A stretch of DNA of 64,000 bases from Halictus rubicundus (Eukaryota > Arthropoda > Insecta > Hymenoptera > Halictidae), in the NCBI RefSeq assembly GCF_050948215.1, contig NW_027488577.1, positions 682,001 to 746,000 on the forward strand, written 5' to 3'. Below the pieces are notes generated by a model, which saw only the letters and a list, made by a program, of their open reading frames with translations, did not search any database and was not told the DNA's origin. Positions 20,279-31,700 of the stretch are shown piece by piece. How positions within the stretch are numbered: position 1 is the first letter of the stretch; each line of letters begins with the position of its first letter. Made by a program: the position numbers and the translations under genes.

Positions 20279-22414
20279 TCATATAATTTTCGTTAACAAA
20301 GTGTAATGTGTCTCAATGTATTTTGAGTTTTTTGTGAGATTACCAAACTTACTGATACATATTGCTCCTGCGTTATCCTCATAAATACGTATTGGATTTA
20401 TAATTTCAATTTCAAAATCCTTTAATAAGTCTCTTATTAATTTTACTTCGCTTACACACATGGATAGAGCCACATATTCGGCCGCTGTCGACGATTTTGT
20501 TACAATGTCTTGCTTTTTAGATTTCCAAAATACAGTATTTCCATACATTCTTACCACGTAACCAGTTGTCGATTTCCTATCGACAATATCTCCCGCCCAA
20601 TCAGCATCAACGCAACAATCTAATATATCCGCATTTATATTTCTTTCAAACTTTAATTTTAAATCTTTAGTGTAATACAAGTATTTTAAAATTCTTAGAG
20701 CGTACTTGTAATGGCTTTGATCATAACAGTTTTGAAACCTACTCAAGTAGCTCACACTATAACATATGTCTGGTCTCGTACCAGAACCTATATACAACAA
20801 GGCACCAATTAAGTTTCTATATTTTATATCATTAGATGCTGATGGATCAGGTACACATTTTAGATTTTGCTCCATGGGTGTAGCGTATAATTTTGCATTT
20901 TCAATTCCATATTTCTTCGCGAGTGATTTAATATAATTTCTTTGATCTAATGTCATACTTTTTCTTTCACAATCATACTCAATATTTATTCCTAAATAAG
21001 TTTTAATTTGGCCCATGTCTTTCATTCGAAATCTTACTGCTAGTGATCTTTTAATGTATTCTAGGTTTTGTTTATTTTTGCTGCAAATCAACAAATCATC
21101 TACAAACATTATCAAATAAACCTTATCATCTTTGTTATTCATGAAGTATAAACAATAATCATTTTTGCTCCGAGTAAATCCTAAAGTTTTCAAATATTCA
21201 TCTAGACACTCATACCATGCTCGAGGGCTCTCACGCAAACCATACAACGCCTTTTCGAGTTTACACACTTTCCCTGTATTGTCATCATAACCTTGAGGCT
21301 GTTTCACATACACCTCTGATTTTATTTTTCCATTTAAGAATGCAGACTCTACATCCATTTGATTTACCTCTAAACCATTTTGCACACAATAATTTAACAT
21401 AATTTTTAAGGTTTGCGTTCTCGCTACTGGTGAGTATAAATCTTCCAACACTTCTCTTTGTTGGAACCCTCTTACAACAATTCTAGCTTTAAATTTATTG
21501 TCCGCCTTTTTTGTATATATCCACTTTAGGTCTAATACTTTTTTATCTTTCGGTCTGTTAACTAATCTCCATGTATCATTTTTATTTAAACATGCAATTT
21601 CTTTATTCATCGCTTCTTGCCACTGTTCACTATCACTACTACTTATTGCTTCATTATAATTTTCTGGAGTGTCTACACTAACATAGTTTACATAAATACA
21701 ATTGGCATTCATCTGCGGATTATATCTTTCTGGTGGTTTTTTGACTCTATTAGATCTTCTTAGTTCAGGAGTTACGCTTGTTTCCCTAGACGCTATGCTC
21801 TCACTTTCAGATTCACTCTCATTATTTCCACGTTCAACTACATTTTCATGTTCATTGCTTCCAATTGACATATTTTCAGAAGTTTCTTCATTACCATTAA
21901 ATCCTACCAAGTTTACATTCTCGTCAACGATATCTACATGTCGAGCTACAATTACTTTATTATTAATCAACACTCTGTAGCCTACATTTTCGTATCCTAC
22001 TATGATCCCCAAGTCAGCTTTTTTATCCCATTTACTCCTCCTTTTAACCTCTGGTACCCTTACAAATACTCTACTTCCATATAACTTCAAATTACTAATG
22101 TTAGGTTTCTCTCCCATCATAATCTCGTATGGAGTCTTATTTATAATAGTATTCGCCAAGGTTCTGTTTTTCAAATAAACAGCGGTTTTGACTACCTCTG
22201 GCCAAAATCTGTTGTGTATCTTAGCATCAGCCAATAGACATCTTGCCGTATCCATTACTGACCTATTGTATCTCTCCGCAGTTCCGTTCAATTCATGAAC
22301 GTACGGAGGACACGGTTCAATATACATTCCCTTTTCTTTGGCAAAATTGTATATTTCTTTATTTAAGAATTCTCTACCGTTATCGCATCTTAACCTTTTT
22401 GTTTTTTTTTCCTG
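20279..22414 (-). CDS. gag-pol: Copia polyprotein, C-terminal part: integrase end, RT and RNase H
   Basis: Open frame continuing the Gag-protease-integrase frame after a one-base shift; its first ATG is at 22327. It begins with the rest of the integrase core: a catalytic Asp (DNGREF, codon 22382-22384) and the Glu of NGTAER (E18 from the ATG). RT follows at about 235-480, with QMDVESAFLNG (D325), ALYGLRESPRAWY and FVDD (D410, D411). RNase H is at about 565-680, with D574 (DADWAGD), E617 (AAEYVAL) and D651 (EDN). It stops early because of a further indel near 20303. The upstream ATG is not a natural start; the family makes one Gag-Pol polyprotein. All catalytic residues of RT are present. Confidence 0.92.
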   Translation of the reverse strand, partial: QEKKTKRLRCDNGREFLNKEIYNFAKEKGMYIEPCPPYVHELNGTAERYNRSVMDTARCLLADAKIHNRFWPEVVKTAVYLKNRTLANTIINKTPYEIMMGEKPNISNLKLYGSRVFVRVPEVKRRSKWDKKADLGIIVGYENVGYRVLINNKVIVARHVDIVDENVNLVGFNGNEETSENMSIGSNEHENVVERGNNESESESESIASRETSVTPELRRSNRVKKPPERYNPQMNANCIYVNYVSVDTPENYNEAISSSDSEQWQEAMNKEIACLNKNDTWRLVNRPKDKKVLDLKWIYTKKADNKFKARIVVRGFQQREVLEDLYSPVARTQTLKIMLNYCVQNGLEVNQMDVESAFLNGKIKSEVYVKQPQGYDDNTGKVCKLEKALYGLRESPRAWYECLDEYLKTLGFTRSKNDYCLYFMNNKDDKVYLIMFVDDLLICSKNKQNLEYIKRSLAVRFRMKDMGQIKTYLGINIEYDCERKSMTLDQRNYIKSLAKKYGIENAKLYATPMEQNLKCVPDPSASNDIKYRNLIGALLYIGSGTRPDICYSVSYLSRFQNCYDQSHYKYALRILKYLYYTKDLKLKFERNINADILDCCVDADWAGDIVDRKSTTGYVVRMYGNTVFWKSKKQDIVTKSSTAAEYVALSMCVSEVKLIRDLLKDFEIEIINPIRIYEDNAGAICISKFGNLTKNSKYIETHYTLLTKII

Positions 22415-24308
22415 TTAGAGTTTCAAGTTGATTAATATATGTTACAAGACAATCATAAACTTCATTTTTTTCTTTAATCGTATACACTTTTCCAACTTTA
22501 CTATAATCATCTATCAAAACCAAGAAATATTTTTCACCCATAAAACCTACTGTACTGTGTGGTCCATTTAGATCTGCGTGTATAATTTCAGCTATATCTT
22601 TTGCTCTAGTTCTATTATTTTCAAACCTTACATTATGCATTTTATTTTGTACACAGGTACCACATTTTAAGTATTCACCCTCTAGTTTATCTGGCAAACC
22701 AAGAACTAAGTTATTTTTAGTCAAAATGTCTAAATACTTGAAGTTTACGTGACCTAGGATTCTATGATATTTTTCTTTCAATGTCATAGTTATACTCTCT
22801 GTTACATATGTCTGTTTTTTATCAACAAAACTACTTATTCTGTATAAATTATTCACTTTATTTGCAACTGCCACTAAATTATTTTCTTTATTATAAATCT
22901 TTGAGGTATTTCCAATTGATACTATTTTATTTTTATCGGCAATTTTTCCAAAACTCATCAAATTTCCACTCATTTCTTTTACATAGAATACATCTTGTAG
23001 TTTTACTTCTACCTCGTTATCATTTGTTGTAAATTTTGTTATTATGTCACCTACTTTAGTTGCCTTTAACGTTCTACCGTCCCCTATTTTAACATTAATG
23101 GGATTTTCTAGCCTACTAGATTTAACAAAGTATCTGTCATCATTTATTATATGATCTGTGCAACCACTGTCAAGTACCCACTCTAACCTATTTTCACAAT
23201 TGTTTACTTCAATATTACAACCTACCATATTTACCACCTCCGTAGCAAACGTGAGTTTTTCTTGATCCGCATTTTGTCGGTGTTGATGTGGATATTGTTG
23301 CCAATGACCGCCACGTCCTGGTTGATATGTGCCTCGGCCTCTGCTGTAGTTTCCTGTGTTACCACCATATCGATGCTGTTGTGTGTGAGGCGGATAGCGC
23401 GCGCCTCCTCGCACGTACTGCTGTCCTCTTCCTCTAGCACCTCTCCACGGGGTTCCCGCGCTGCTTTGGCTCGTACATTCGAATTGAACATGTCCGGGTT
23501 TTCCACACTTATAACATGTTCTTTCCTTTTTCGTCTCTGTTTTGAACACATTTGAATTTCCGGTTTTGTTCTTCGTATTTACATTTTCTTCTTTTTCCTT
23601 GTCCTCATACATTTTAATTTTATTCATTACAAACTCAACAGTTTGATCTTCTTCTTTCAATACATCAATCAAATCTCCGATATGACTTAGCGAGATTGGT
23701 AGCGTTCTCAGTAAATAATTTAACTTTTCCTTTTCACTCACTTTAGCACCAGCATTTTTCAATTCAATGATCAGTTTTTCAAAGTCACCGTAAAATTCAC
23801 TCGTTTCAGTATAATCTTTCAATTTTAATTTATCCAACTTGTTTCTTACACATATCTGCAATGCAGTAGATTCACGTAAATACACCTTATCTAATTTCTT
23901 GATTATTCCGTAACTTGTATCCTCTTCATCGATGAGTTCCATTTGTCTGTTCGATAAAGCACTGTACATATAGTTCATTGCTTTCAAGTCAGCTTCATTC
24001 CACAAGGCTTCATTTTCTGTTTCATTTCTTTCTCGCTGAATAACTTTTTCACATTTCTTCAATTTTAGAAATATTGTTATTCTTTTCTTCCACGTGCTGT
24101 AGTCGTTGCCATCGAATACCGGTAGCTTCATTCTGAATTCGTCGGCCATATTTTCTTGTAACTTTTCACTTTCGTATTTTTCAAATATCACCCTTTTTAG
24201 AATTATTAATTTTGCTGCTATTCGCCTAAATCTTCTTCTTAGTTTTTCCACGTTTATTTCTACTTTACTGCTTGATTCACTTTTCATACCACAGCCACGT
24301 GTTACCAT
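22380..24308 (-). CDS. gag-pol: Copia polyprotein, N-terminal part: Gag, protease, integrase start
   Basis: 642 codons. Gag covers about 55-245 and begins with the typical KLPVFDGNDYSTWKKR segment. A second ATG at residue 54 (24149) could be the true start, because the first 53 residues look unlike Gag. The zinc knuckle is C265-C268-H273-C278, followed by an Arg/Gly-rich RNA-binding tail (about 288-335). The aspartic protease is WVLDSGCTDHI (D380-S381-G382). The integrase zinc domain is H514-H520-C549-C552, and the first catalytic Asp is D579 (HADLNGP). The frame ends at TAA (22380-22382), 20 bases past an A9 run on the sense strand, where one extra A appears to shift it. Without that shift it would read into the downstream integrase-RT frame. 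Gag and protease look intact. Confidence 0.92.
   Translation of the reverse strand: MVTRGCGMKSESSSKVEINVEKLRRRFRRIAAKLIILKRVIFEKYESEKLQENMADEFRMKLPVFDGNDYSTWKKRITIFLKLKKCEKVIQRERNETENEALWNEADLKAMNYMYSALSNRQMELIDEEDTSYGIIKKLDKVYLRESTALQICVRNKLDKLKLKDYTETSEFYGDFEKLIIELKNAGAKVSEKEKLNYLLRTLPISLSHIGDLIDVLKEEDQTVEFVMNKIKMYEDKEKEENVNTKNKTGNSNVFKTETKKERTCYKCGKPGHVQFECTSQSSAGTPWRGARGRGQQYVRGGARYPPHTQQHRYGGNTGNYSRGRGTYQPGRGGHWQQYPHQHRQNADQEKLTFATEVVNMVGCNIEVNNCENRLEWVLDSGCTDHIINDDRYFVKSSRLENPINVKIGDGRTLKATKVGDIITKFTTNDNEVEVKLQDVFYVKEMSGNLMSFGKIADKNKIVSIGNTSKIYNKENNLVAVANKVNNLYRISSFVDKKQTYVTESITMTLKEKYHRILGHVNFKYLDILTKNNLVLGLPDKLEGEYLKCGTCVQNKMHNVRFENNRTRAKDIAEIIHADLNGPHSTVGFMGEKYFLVLIDDYSKVGKVYTIKEKNEVYDCLVTYINQLETLTGKKNKKVKMR
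22402..22410 (-). other. A9 run with apparent 1-base frameshift in Copia integrase
   Basis: Nine T on the + strand (A9 on the sense strand). The upstream frame reaches a stop within 30 bases, while the other frame picks up the conserved DNGREF integrase block. The interruption lies between the first and second catalytic Asp. The site does not look like a documented programmed shift for this superfamily. Confidence 0.8.
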
Positions 24309-24367
24309 AACCTCTTAGTCATGCTTCTCGACCTTTCTTCCATAGGACGGATTTTCTTGCCAACCAC

Positions 24368-24379
24368 GCTCTGCTACCA
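24368..24379 (-). promoter_or_regulatory. Primer binding site (initiator Met-tRNA type)
   Basis: The sense strand reads TGGTAGCAGAGC directly after the 5' LTR. It is complementary to a tRNA 3' end GCTCTGCTACCA, which fits metazoan initiator Met-tRNA as I recall it. It abuts the LTR with no gap. Confidence 0.8.
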
Positions 24380-24625
24380 TGTTTAGATGTGAAGTTGGAC
24401 CGTAGGAATCCGTCAAACACTGCGATTTGTATTTATAATAGCCAAATTATTTATTATACCATTACAACTAACGCACTCGCTTTCATACCACGTTATACCT
24501 TCTCCCATACCTCTCGCAAGTTCGCGCATGCGTTGAGACGACTCTTTCGTCTCCACTCCGTCCAGTGTCTCTCCACTCTCTATTGTTACACACGTACACG
24601 GGTTAAATTTACTGATTTCCCAACA
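24380..24625 (-). repeat. 5' LTR of Copia element
   Basis: 246 bp. On the sense strand it starts TGTTGGG and ends CTAAACA. It holds the promoter for the element. It matches the other LTR except for one missing C, so the two copies carry no substitutions. Confidence 0.95.
24430..24437 (-). promoter_or_regulatory. Probable TATA box in 5' LTR
   Basis: TATAAATA on the sense strand, about 50 bases before the LTR end. Transcription would start around 24405-24412, leaving a short R-U5. An AATAAA-like sequence lies just upstream of it in the LTR. The call is by motif only. Confidence 0.45.
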
Positions 24626-24630
24626 GGATT
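24626..24630. repeat. Copia target site duplication, right copy
   Basis: GGATT, identical to 19826-19830, followed by aatgataggatagg, the normal continuation of this satellite cassette. Confidence 0.92.
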
Positions 24631-24912
24631 AATGATAGGATAGGAAAGATTACAGAATAGGATACAGGATACGATATTATAGAGGATAGGATAGGATAGG
24701 ATAGGATAGGATAGGATAGGATAGAGGATTGGATAGGATAGAGGATAGGATAGGATAGAGGATAGGACAGGATAGAGGATAGGACAGGATAGAGGATATG
24801 GATAGGATAGAGGATAGGATAGGATAGAGGATAGGATAGGATAGAGGATAGGATAGGACAGAGGATAGGATAGGATACAGGATACGATATTATAGAGAAT
24901 ACGATATTATAG

Positions 24913-27900
24913 AGGATAGGATAGGATAGAGGATAGGATAGGATAAAGGATAGGATAGGATAGAGGATAGGATAGAGGATAGGATAGAGGATTGGATAGG
25001 ATAGAGGATATTATAGGATAGAGGATAGGATAGGATAGCGGATAGGATACGGATAGAGGATAGGATAGGATAGAGGATAGCATAGAGGATAGGATAGAGG
25101 ATTGGATAGGATAGAGGATATTATAGGATAGAGGATAGGATAGGATAGCGGATAGGATAGGATGGAGTATAGGATAGAATTGGGGATAGGATAGGGTTGA
25201 GGATAGGATAGGAAAGAGGACAGGATAGGATAGAGGATAGGATAGGATAGAGGATAGGATAGGATAGAGGATAGGATACGATAGAGGATAGGATAGAGGA
25301 TAGGATAGAGTATTGGATAGGATAGAGGATATTATAGGATAGTGGATAGGATAGGATAGCGGATAGGATAGGATTTAGTATACGATAGAATTGAGGATAG
25401 GATAGGGTTGAGGATAGGATATGATCGAGGATACGATACGATAGAGTATAGGATAGAGAATAGGATAGGATAGAGGATACGATACGATAGAGGATAGGAT
25501 AGAGTATAGGATAGGATAGAGGATATTATAGGATAGAGGATAGGATAGTATAGAGGATTGGATAGGATAGAGGCTAGGATAGGATAGAGGATAGGATAGG
25601 ATATAGGATAGGATAGGATAGGATAGAGGACTGGATAGGATAGAGGATAGGATAGGATAGAGGATAGGACAGGATAGAGGATAGGATAGGATAGAGGATA
25701 GGATAGGATAGAGGATAGGATAGGATAGAGGAGCGGATAGGACAGAGGATAGGATAGGATACAGGATACGATATTATAGAGGATACGATATTATAGAGGA
25801 TAGGATAGGATAGAGGATAGGATAGGATAAGATAGAGGATAGGATAGATGATTGGATAGGATAGAGGATATTATAGGATAGAGGATAGGATAGGATAGCG
25901 GATAGGATACGGATAGAGGATAGGATAGGATAGAGGATAGGATAGAGGATAGGATAGAGGATAGGATAGAGGATTGGATAGGATAGAGGATATTATAGGA
26001 TAGAGGATAGGATAGGATAGCGGATAGGATAGGATGGAGTATAGGATAGAATTGAGGATAGGATAGGGTTGAGGATAGGATAGGAAAGAGGACAGGATAG
26101 GATAGAGGATATGATAGGATAGAGGATAGGATAGGATAGAGGATATGTTAGGATAGAGGATAGGATAGGATAGAGGATAGGATAGGACAGATGATATTAT
26201 AGGAAAGAGGATAGGATATGATAGAGGATACGATATTATAGAGGATAGGATAGGGGATAACATAGGGAATTGGATAGGATAGAGGATAGGATAGGATTGA
26301 TGATAGGATAGGAAAGAGGACAGGATAGGATACAGGATACGATATTATAGAGGATATGATATTATAGAGGATAGGATAGGATAGAGGATAGGATAGGATA
26401 GAGGATAGGATAGGATAGAGGATTGGATAGGATATAGGATAGGATAGGATAGATGATAGGATAGGATAGAGGATAGGATAGGATAGATGATTGGATAGGA
26501 TAGAGGATACCAAAGGATAGAGGATAGGATAGGATTGAGGATAGGATAGGAAAGAGGACAGGATAGGATACAGGATCCGATATTATAGAGGATACGATAT
26601 TATAGAGGATAGGATAGGATAGAGGATAGGATAGGATAGAGGATAGGATAGGATAGAGGATAGGATAGGACAGAGGATAGGATAGGATAGAGGATAGGAT
26701 AGGATAGAGGATAGGATACGGATAGAGGATAGGATAGGATAGAGGATAGGATAGGATAGAGGATAGGATAGGATAGAGGATAGGATACGATATAGGATTG
26801 GATAGGATAGAGGATACCAAAGGATAGAGGATAGGATAGGATAGAGGATAGGATAGGATAAAGGATAGGATAGGATAGAGGATAGGATAGAGGATAGGAT
26901 AGAGGATTGGATAGGATAGAGGATATTATAGGATAGAGGATAGGATAGGATAGCGGATAGGATACGGATAGAGGATAGGATAGGATAGAGGATAGGATAG
27001 AGGATAGGATAGAGGATTGGATAGGATAGAGGATATTATAGGATAGAGGATAGGATAGGATAGCGGATAGGATAGGATGGAGTATAGGATAGAATTGGGG
27101 ATAGGATAGGGTTGAGGATAGGATAGGAAAGAGGACAGGATAGGATAGAGGATAGGATAGGATAGAGGATAGGATAGGATAGAGGATAGGATACGATAGA
27201 GGATAGGATAGAGGATAGGATAGAGTATTGGATAGGATAGAGGATATTATAGGATAGTGGATAGGATAGGATAGCGGATAGGATAGGATTTAGTATACGA
27301 TAGAATTGAGGATAGGATAGGGTTGAGGATAGGATATGATCGAGGATACGATACGATAGAGTATAGGATAGAGAATAGGATAGGATAGAGGATACGATAC
27401 GATAGAGGATAGGATAGAGAATAGGATAGGATAGAGGATATTATAGGATAGAGGATAGGATAGTATAGAGGATTGGATAGGATAGAGGCTAGGATAGGAT
27501 AGAGGATAGGATAGGATATAGGATAGGATAGGATAGGATAGGATAGAGGACTGGATAGGATAGAGGATAGGATAGGATAGAGGATAGGACAGGAGAGAGG
27601 ATAGGATAGGATAGAGGATAGGATAGGATAGAGGATAGGATGGGATAGAGGAGCGGATAGGACAGAGGATAGGATAGGATACAGGATACGATATCATAGA
27701 GGATACGATATTATAGAGGATAGGATAGGATAGAGGATAGGATAGGATAAAGGATAGGATAAGATAGAGGATAGGATAGATGATTGGATAGGATAGAGGA
27801 TATTATAGGATAGAGGATAGGATAGGATAGCGGATAGGATACGGATAGAGGATAGGATAGGATAGAGGATAGGATAGAGGATAGGATAGAGGATAGGATA

Positions 27901-28742
27901 GAGGATTGGATAGGATAGAGGATATTATAGGATAGAGGATAGGATTGGATGGAGTATAGGATAGAATTGAGGATAGGATAGGGTTGAGGATAGGATAGGA
28001 AAGAGGACAGGATAGGATAGAGGATAGGATAGGATAGAGGATAGGATAGGATAGAGGATATGTTAGGATAGAGGATAGGATAGGATAGAGGATAGTATAG
28101 GATAGATGATATTATAGGAAAGAGGATAGGATATGATAGAGGATACGATATTATAGAGGATAGGATAGGGGATAACATAGGGAATTGGATAGGATAGAGG
28201 ATAGGATAGGATTGATGATAGGATAGGAAAGAGGACAGGATAGGATACAGGATACGATATTATAGAGGATATGATATTATAGAGGATAGGATAGGATAGA
28301 GGATAGGATAGGATAGAGGATAGGATAGGATAGAGGATTGGATAGGATATAGGATAGGATAGGATAGATGATAGGATAGGATAGAGGATAGGATAGGATA
28401 GATGATTGGATAGGATAGAGGATACCAAAGGATAGAGGATAGGATAGGATTGAGGATAGGATAGGAAAGAGGACAGGATAGGATACAGGATCCGATATTA
28501 TAGAGGATACGATATTATAGAGGATAGGATAGGATAGAGGATAGGATAGGATAGAGGATAGGATAGGATAGAGGATAGGATAGGACAGAGGATAGGATAG
28601 GATAGAGGATAGGATAGGATAGAGGATAGGATACGGATAGAGGATAGGATAGGATAGAGGATAGGATAGGATAGAGGATAGGATAGGATAGAGGATAGGA
28701 TACGATATAGGATTGGATAGGATAGAGGATACCAAAGGATAG
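24913..28742. repeat. Tandem duplication of a ~1915-bp satellite segment
   Basis: Two head-to-tail copies, about 24913-26827 and 26828-28742. The offset of 1915 bp holds at several landmarks: ggataaagg at 24941 and 26856, gatagggttgagg near 25195 and 27110, and an identical stretch over 26148-26820 and 28063-28735. Internal differences include a few substitutions and monomer-length indels that cancel out. Boundaries are approximate. Confidence 0.8.
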
Positions 28743-31700
28743 AGGATAGGATAGGAGTGAGGATAGGATAGGAAAGAGGCCAGGATAGGATACAGGATAC
28801 GATATTATAGAGGATAGGATAGGATAGAGGATAGGATAGGATAGAGGATAGGATAGGATAGAGGATAGGATAGGACAGAGGATAGGATAGGATAGAGAAT
28901 AGGATAGGATAGAGGATGGGGGATTGGATCGGATACAGGATAGGAGACGGTAGAGGATTGGATAGGATAGAGTATATTATAGGATAGAGGATAGGATAGG
29001 ATGGAGGATAGGATATGATAGATGATAAGATAGCATAGAGGATAACATAGGGGATTGGATAGGATAGAGGATAGGAGACGGTAGAGGATTGGATAGGATA
29101 GAGGATATTATAGGATAGGGGATAGGATAGGATGGAGGATAGGATAGGATAGAGGATAAGATAGGATAGAGGATAACATAGGGGATTGGATAGGATAGAG
29201 GATAGGAGACGATAGAGGATAGGATAGGATTGATGATAGGATAGGAAAGATTACAGGATACGATACAGGATACGATATTATAGAGGATAGGATAGGATAG
29301 AGGATAGGATAGGATAGAGGATAGGATAGGATAGAGGATAGGATAGGATAGAGGATAGGATAGGATAGAGGATAGGATAGGATAGAGGATAGGATAGGAT
29401 AGGGGATAGGATAGGATGGAGGATAGGATAGGATAGAGGATAAGATAGGATAGAGGATAACATAGGGGATTGGATAGGATAGAGGATAGGAGACGATAGA
29501 GGATAGGATAGGATTGATGATAGGATAGGAAAGATTACAGGATAGGATACAGGATACGATATTATAGAGGATATGGATAGGATAGAGGATAGGATAGGAT
29601 AGAGGATAGGATAGGATAGAGGATAGGATAGGATAGAGGATAGGATAGGATAGAGGATAGGATAGGATAGAGGATAGGATAGGATATAGGATAGGATAGG
29701 ATAGAGGATAGGATAGGATAGATGATAGGATAGGATAGAGGATTGGATAGGTTAGAGGATACCATAGGATAGTGGATAGGATAGGATTGAGGATAGGATA
29801 GTAAAGAGGACAGGATAGGATAGAGGATAGGATAGGATACAGGATATTATAGGATAGAGGATAGGATAGGATAGCGGATAGGATAGTATGGAGTATACGA
29901 TAGAATTGAGGATAGGATAGGGTTGAGGATAGGATAGGATAGAGGATAGGATAGAGAATAGGATAGGATAGAGGATAGGGGATTGGATCGGATACAGGAT
30001 AGGAGACGGTAGAGGATTGGATAGGATAGAGTATATTATAGGATAGAGGATAGGATAGGATGGAGGATAGGATAGGATAGAGGATAAGATAGGATAGAGG
30101 ATAACATAGGGGATTGGATAGGATAGAGGATAGGTGACGGTAGAGGATTGGATAGGATAGAGGATATTATAGGATAGGGGATAGGATAGGATGGACGATA
30201 GGATAGGATAGAGGATAAGGTAGGATAGAGGATAACATAGGGGATTGGATAGGATAGAGGATAGGAGACGATAGAGGATAGGATAGGATTGATGATAGGA
30301 TAGGAAAGATTACAGGATAGGATACAGGATACGATATTATAGAGGATAGGATAGGATAGAGGATAGGATAGGATATAGGATAGGATAGGATAGAGGATAG
30401 GATAGGATAGATGATAGGATAGGATAGAGGATTGGATAGGATAGAGGATACCATAGGATAGAGGATAGGATAGGATTGAGGATAGGATAGTAAAGAGGAC
30501 AGGATAGGATACAGGATACGATATTATAGAGGATAGGATAGGATAGAGGATAGGATAGGATATAGGATAGGATAGGATAGATGATAGGATAGGATAGAGG
30601 ATAGGATACGGATAGAGGATAGGATAGAATAGAGGATAGGATAGAGGATAGGATAGAGGATTGGATAGGATAGAGGATATTATAGGATAGAGGATAGGAT
30701 AGAATAGCGGATAGGATAGTATGGAGTATACGATTGAATTGAGGATATTATAGGATAGAGGATAGGATAGGATAGTGCATAGGATAGTATGGAGTATACG
30801 ATAGAATTGAGGATAGGATAGGGTTGAGGATAGGATAGGATAGAGGATAGGAGAAGATAGAGGATAGGATAGGATAGAGGATAGGATACGATGGAGGATT
30901 GGATAGAGAATAGGATAGGATAGAGGATAACATAGGGGATTGGATAGGATAGAGGATAGGAGACGATAGAGGATAGGATAGGATTAATGATGGGATAGGA
31001 AAGATTACAGGATAGGATACAGGATACGATATTATAGAGGATACGATATTATAGAGGATAGGATAGGATAGAGGATAGGATAGGATAGAGGATAGGATAG
31101 GATAGAGGATAGGATAGGATAGAGGATAGGATAGGATAGCGGATATAATAGTATGGAGTATACCATAGAATTGAGGATAGGATAGGGTTGAGGATAGGAT
31201 AGGATAGAGGATAGGAGAAGATAGAGGATAGGATAGGATAGAGGATAGGATACGATGGAGGATAGGATAGTGAATAGCATAGGATAGAGGATAGGGGATT
31301 GGATCGGATACAGGATAGGAGAAGGTAGAGGATTGGATAGGATAGAGGATATTATAGGATAGAGAATAGGATCGGATGGAGGATAGGATAGGATAGATGA
31401 TAAGATAGGATAGAGGATAACATAGGGGATTGGATAGGATAGAGGATAGGAGACGATAGAGGATAGGATAGGATTAATGATAGGATAGGAAAGATTACAG
31501 GATAGGATACAGGATACGATATTATACAGGATACGATATTATAGAGGATAGGATAGGATAGAGGATAGGATAGGGTAGAGGATAGGATAGGATAGAGGAT
31601 AGGATAGGATAGAGGATAGGATAGGATAGAGGATAGGATAGGATAGAGGATAGGATAGGATAGAGGATAGGATAGGATAGAGGATAGGATAGGATAGAGG

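Larger units (their letters stand above)
19831..24625 (-). mobile_element. Ty1/Copia LTR retrotransposon, near-intact
   Basis: A 4795-bp element read on the minus strand. It has two LTRs, TG...CA ends, a 5-bp target duplication, a primer binding site, a purine tract and one gag-pol frame. Domain order is Gag, zinc knuckle, protease, integrase, reverse transcriptase, RNase H; integrase ahead of RT defines the Copia superfamily. The LTRs differ by one indel and show no substitution, so insertion is recent. Three single-base indels interrupt the polyprotein, at the T9 run 22402-22410, near 20303 and at 20241-20243. Confidence 0.96.

Noticed and set aside
22402..22410. Programmed ribosomal frameshift in the Copia pol
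   Set aside because: The shift falls inside the integrase catalytic core, not between Gag and Pol, and two more indels occur downstream. Mutation or consensus error is simpler.
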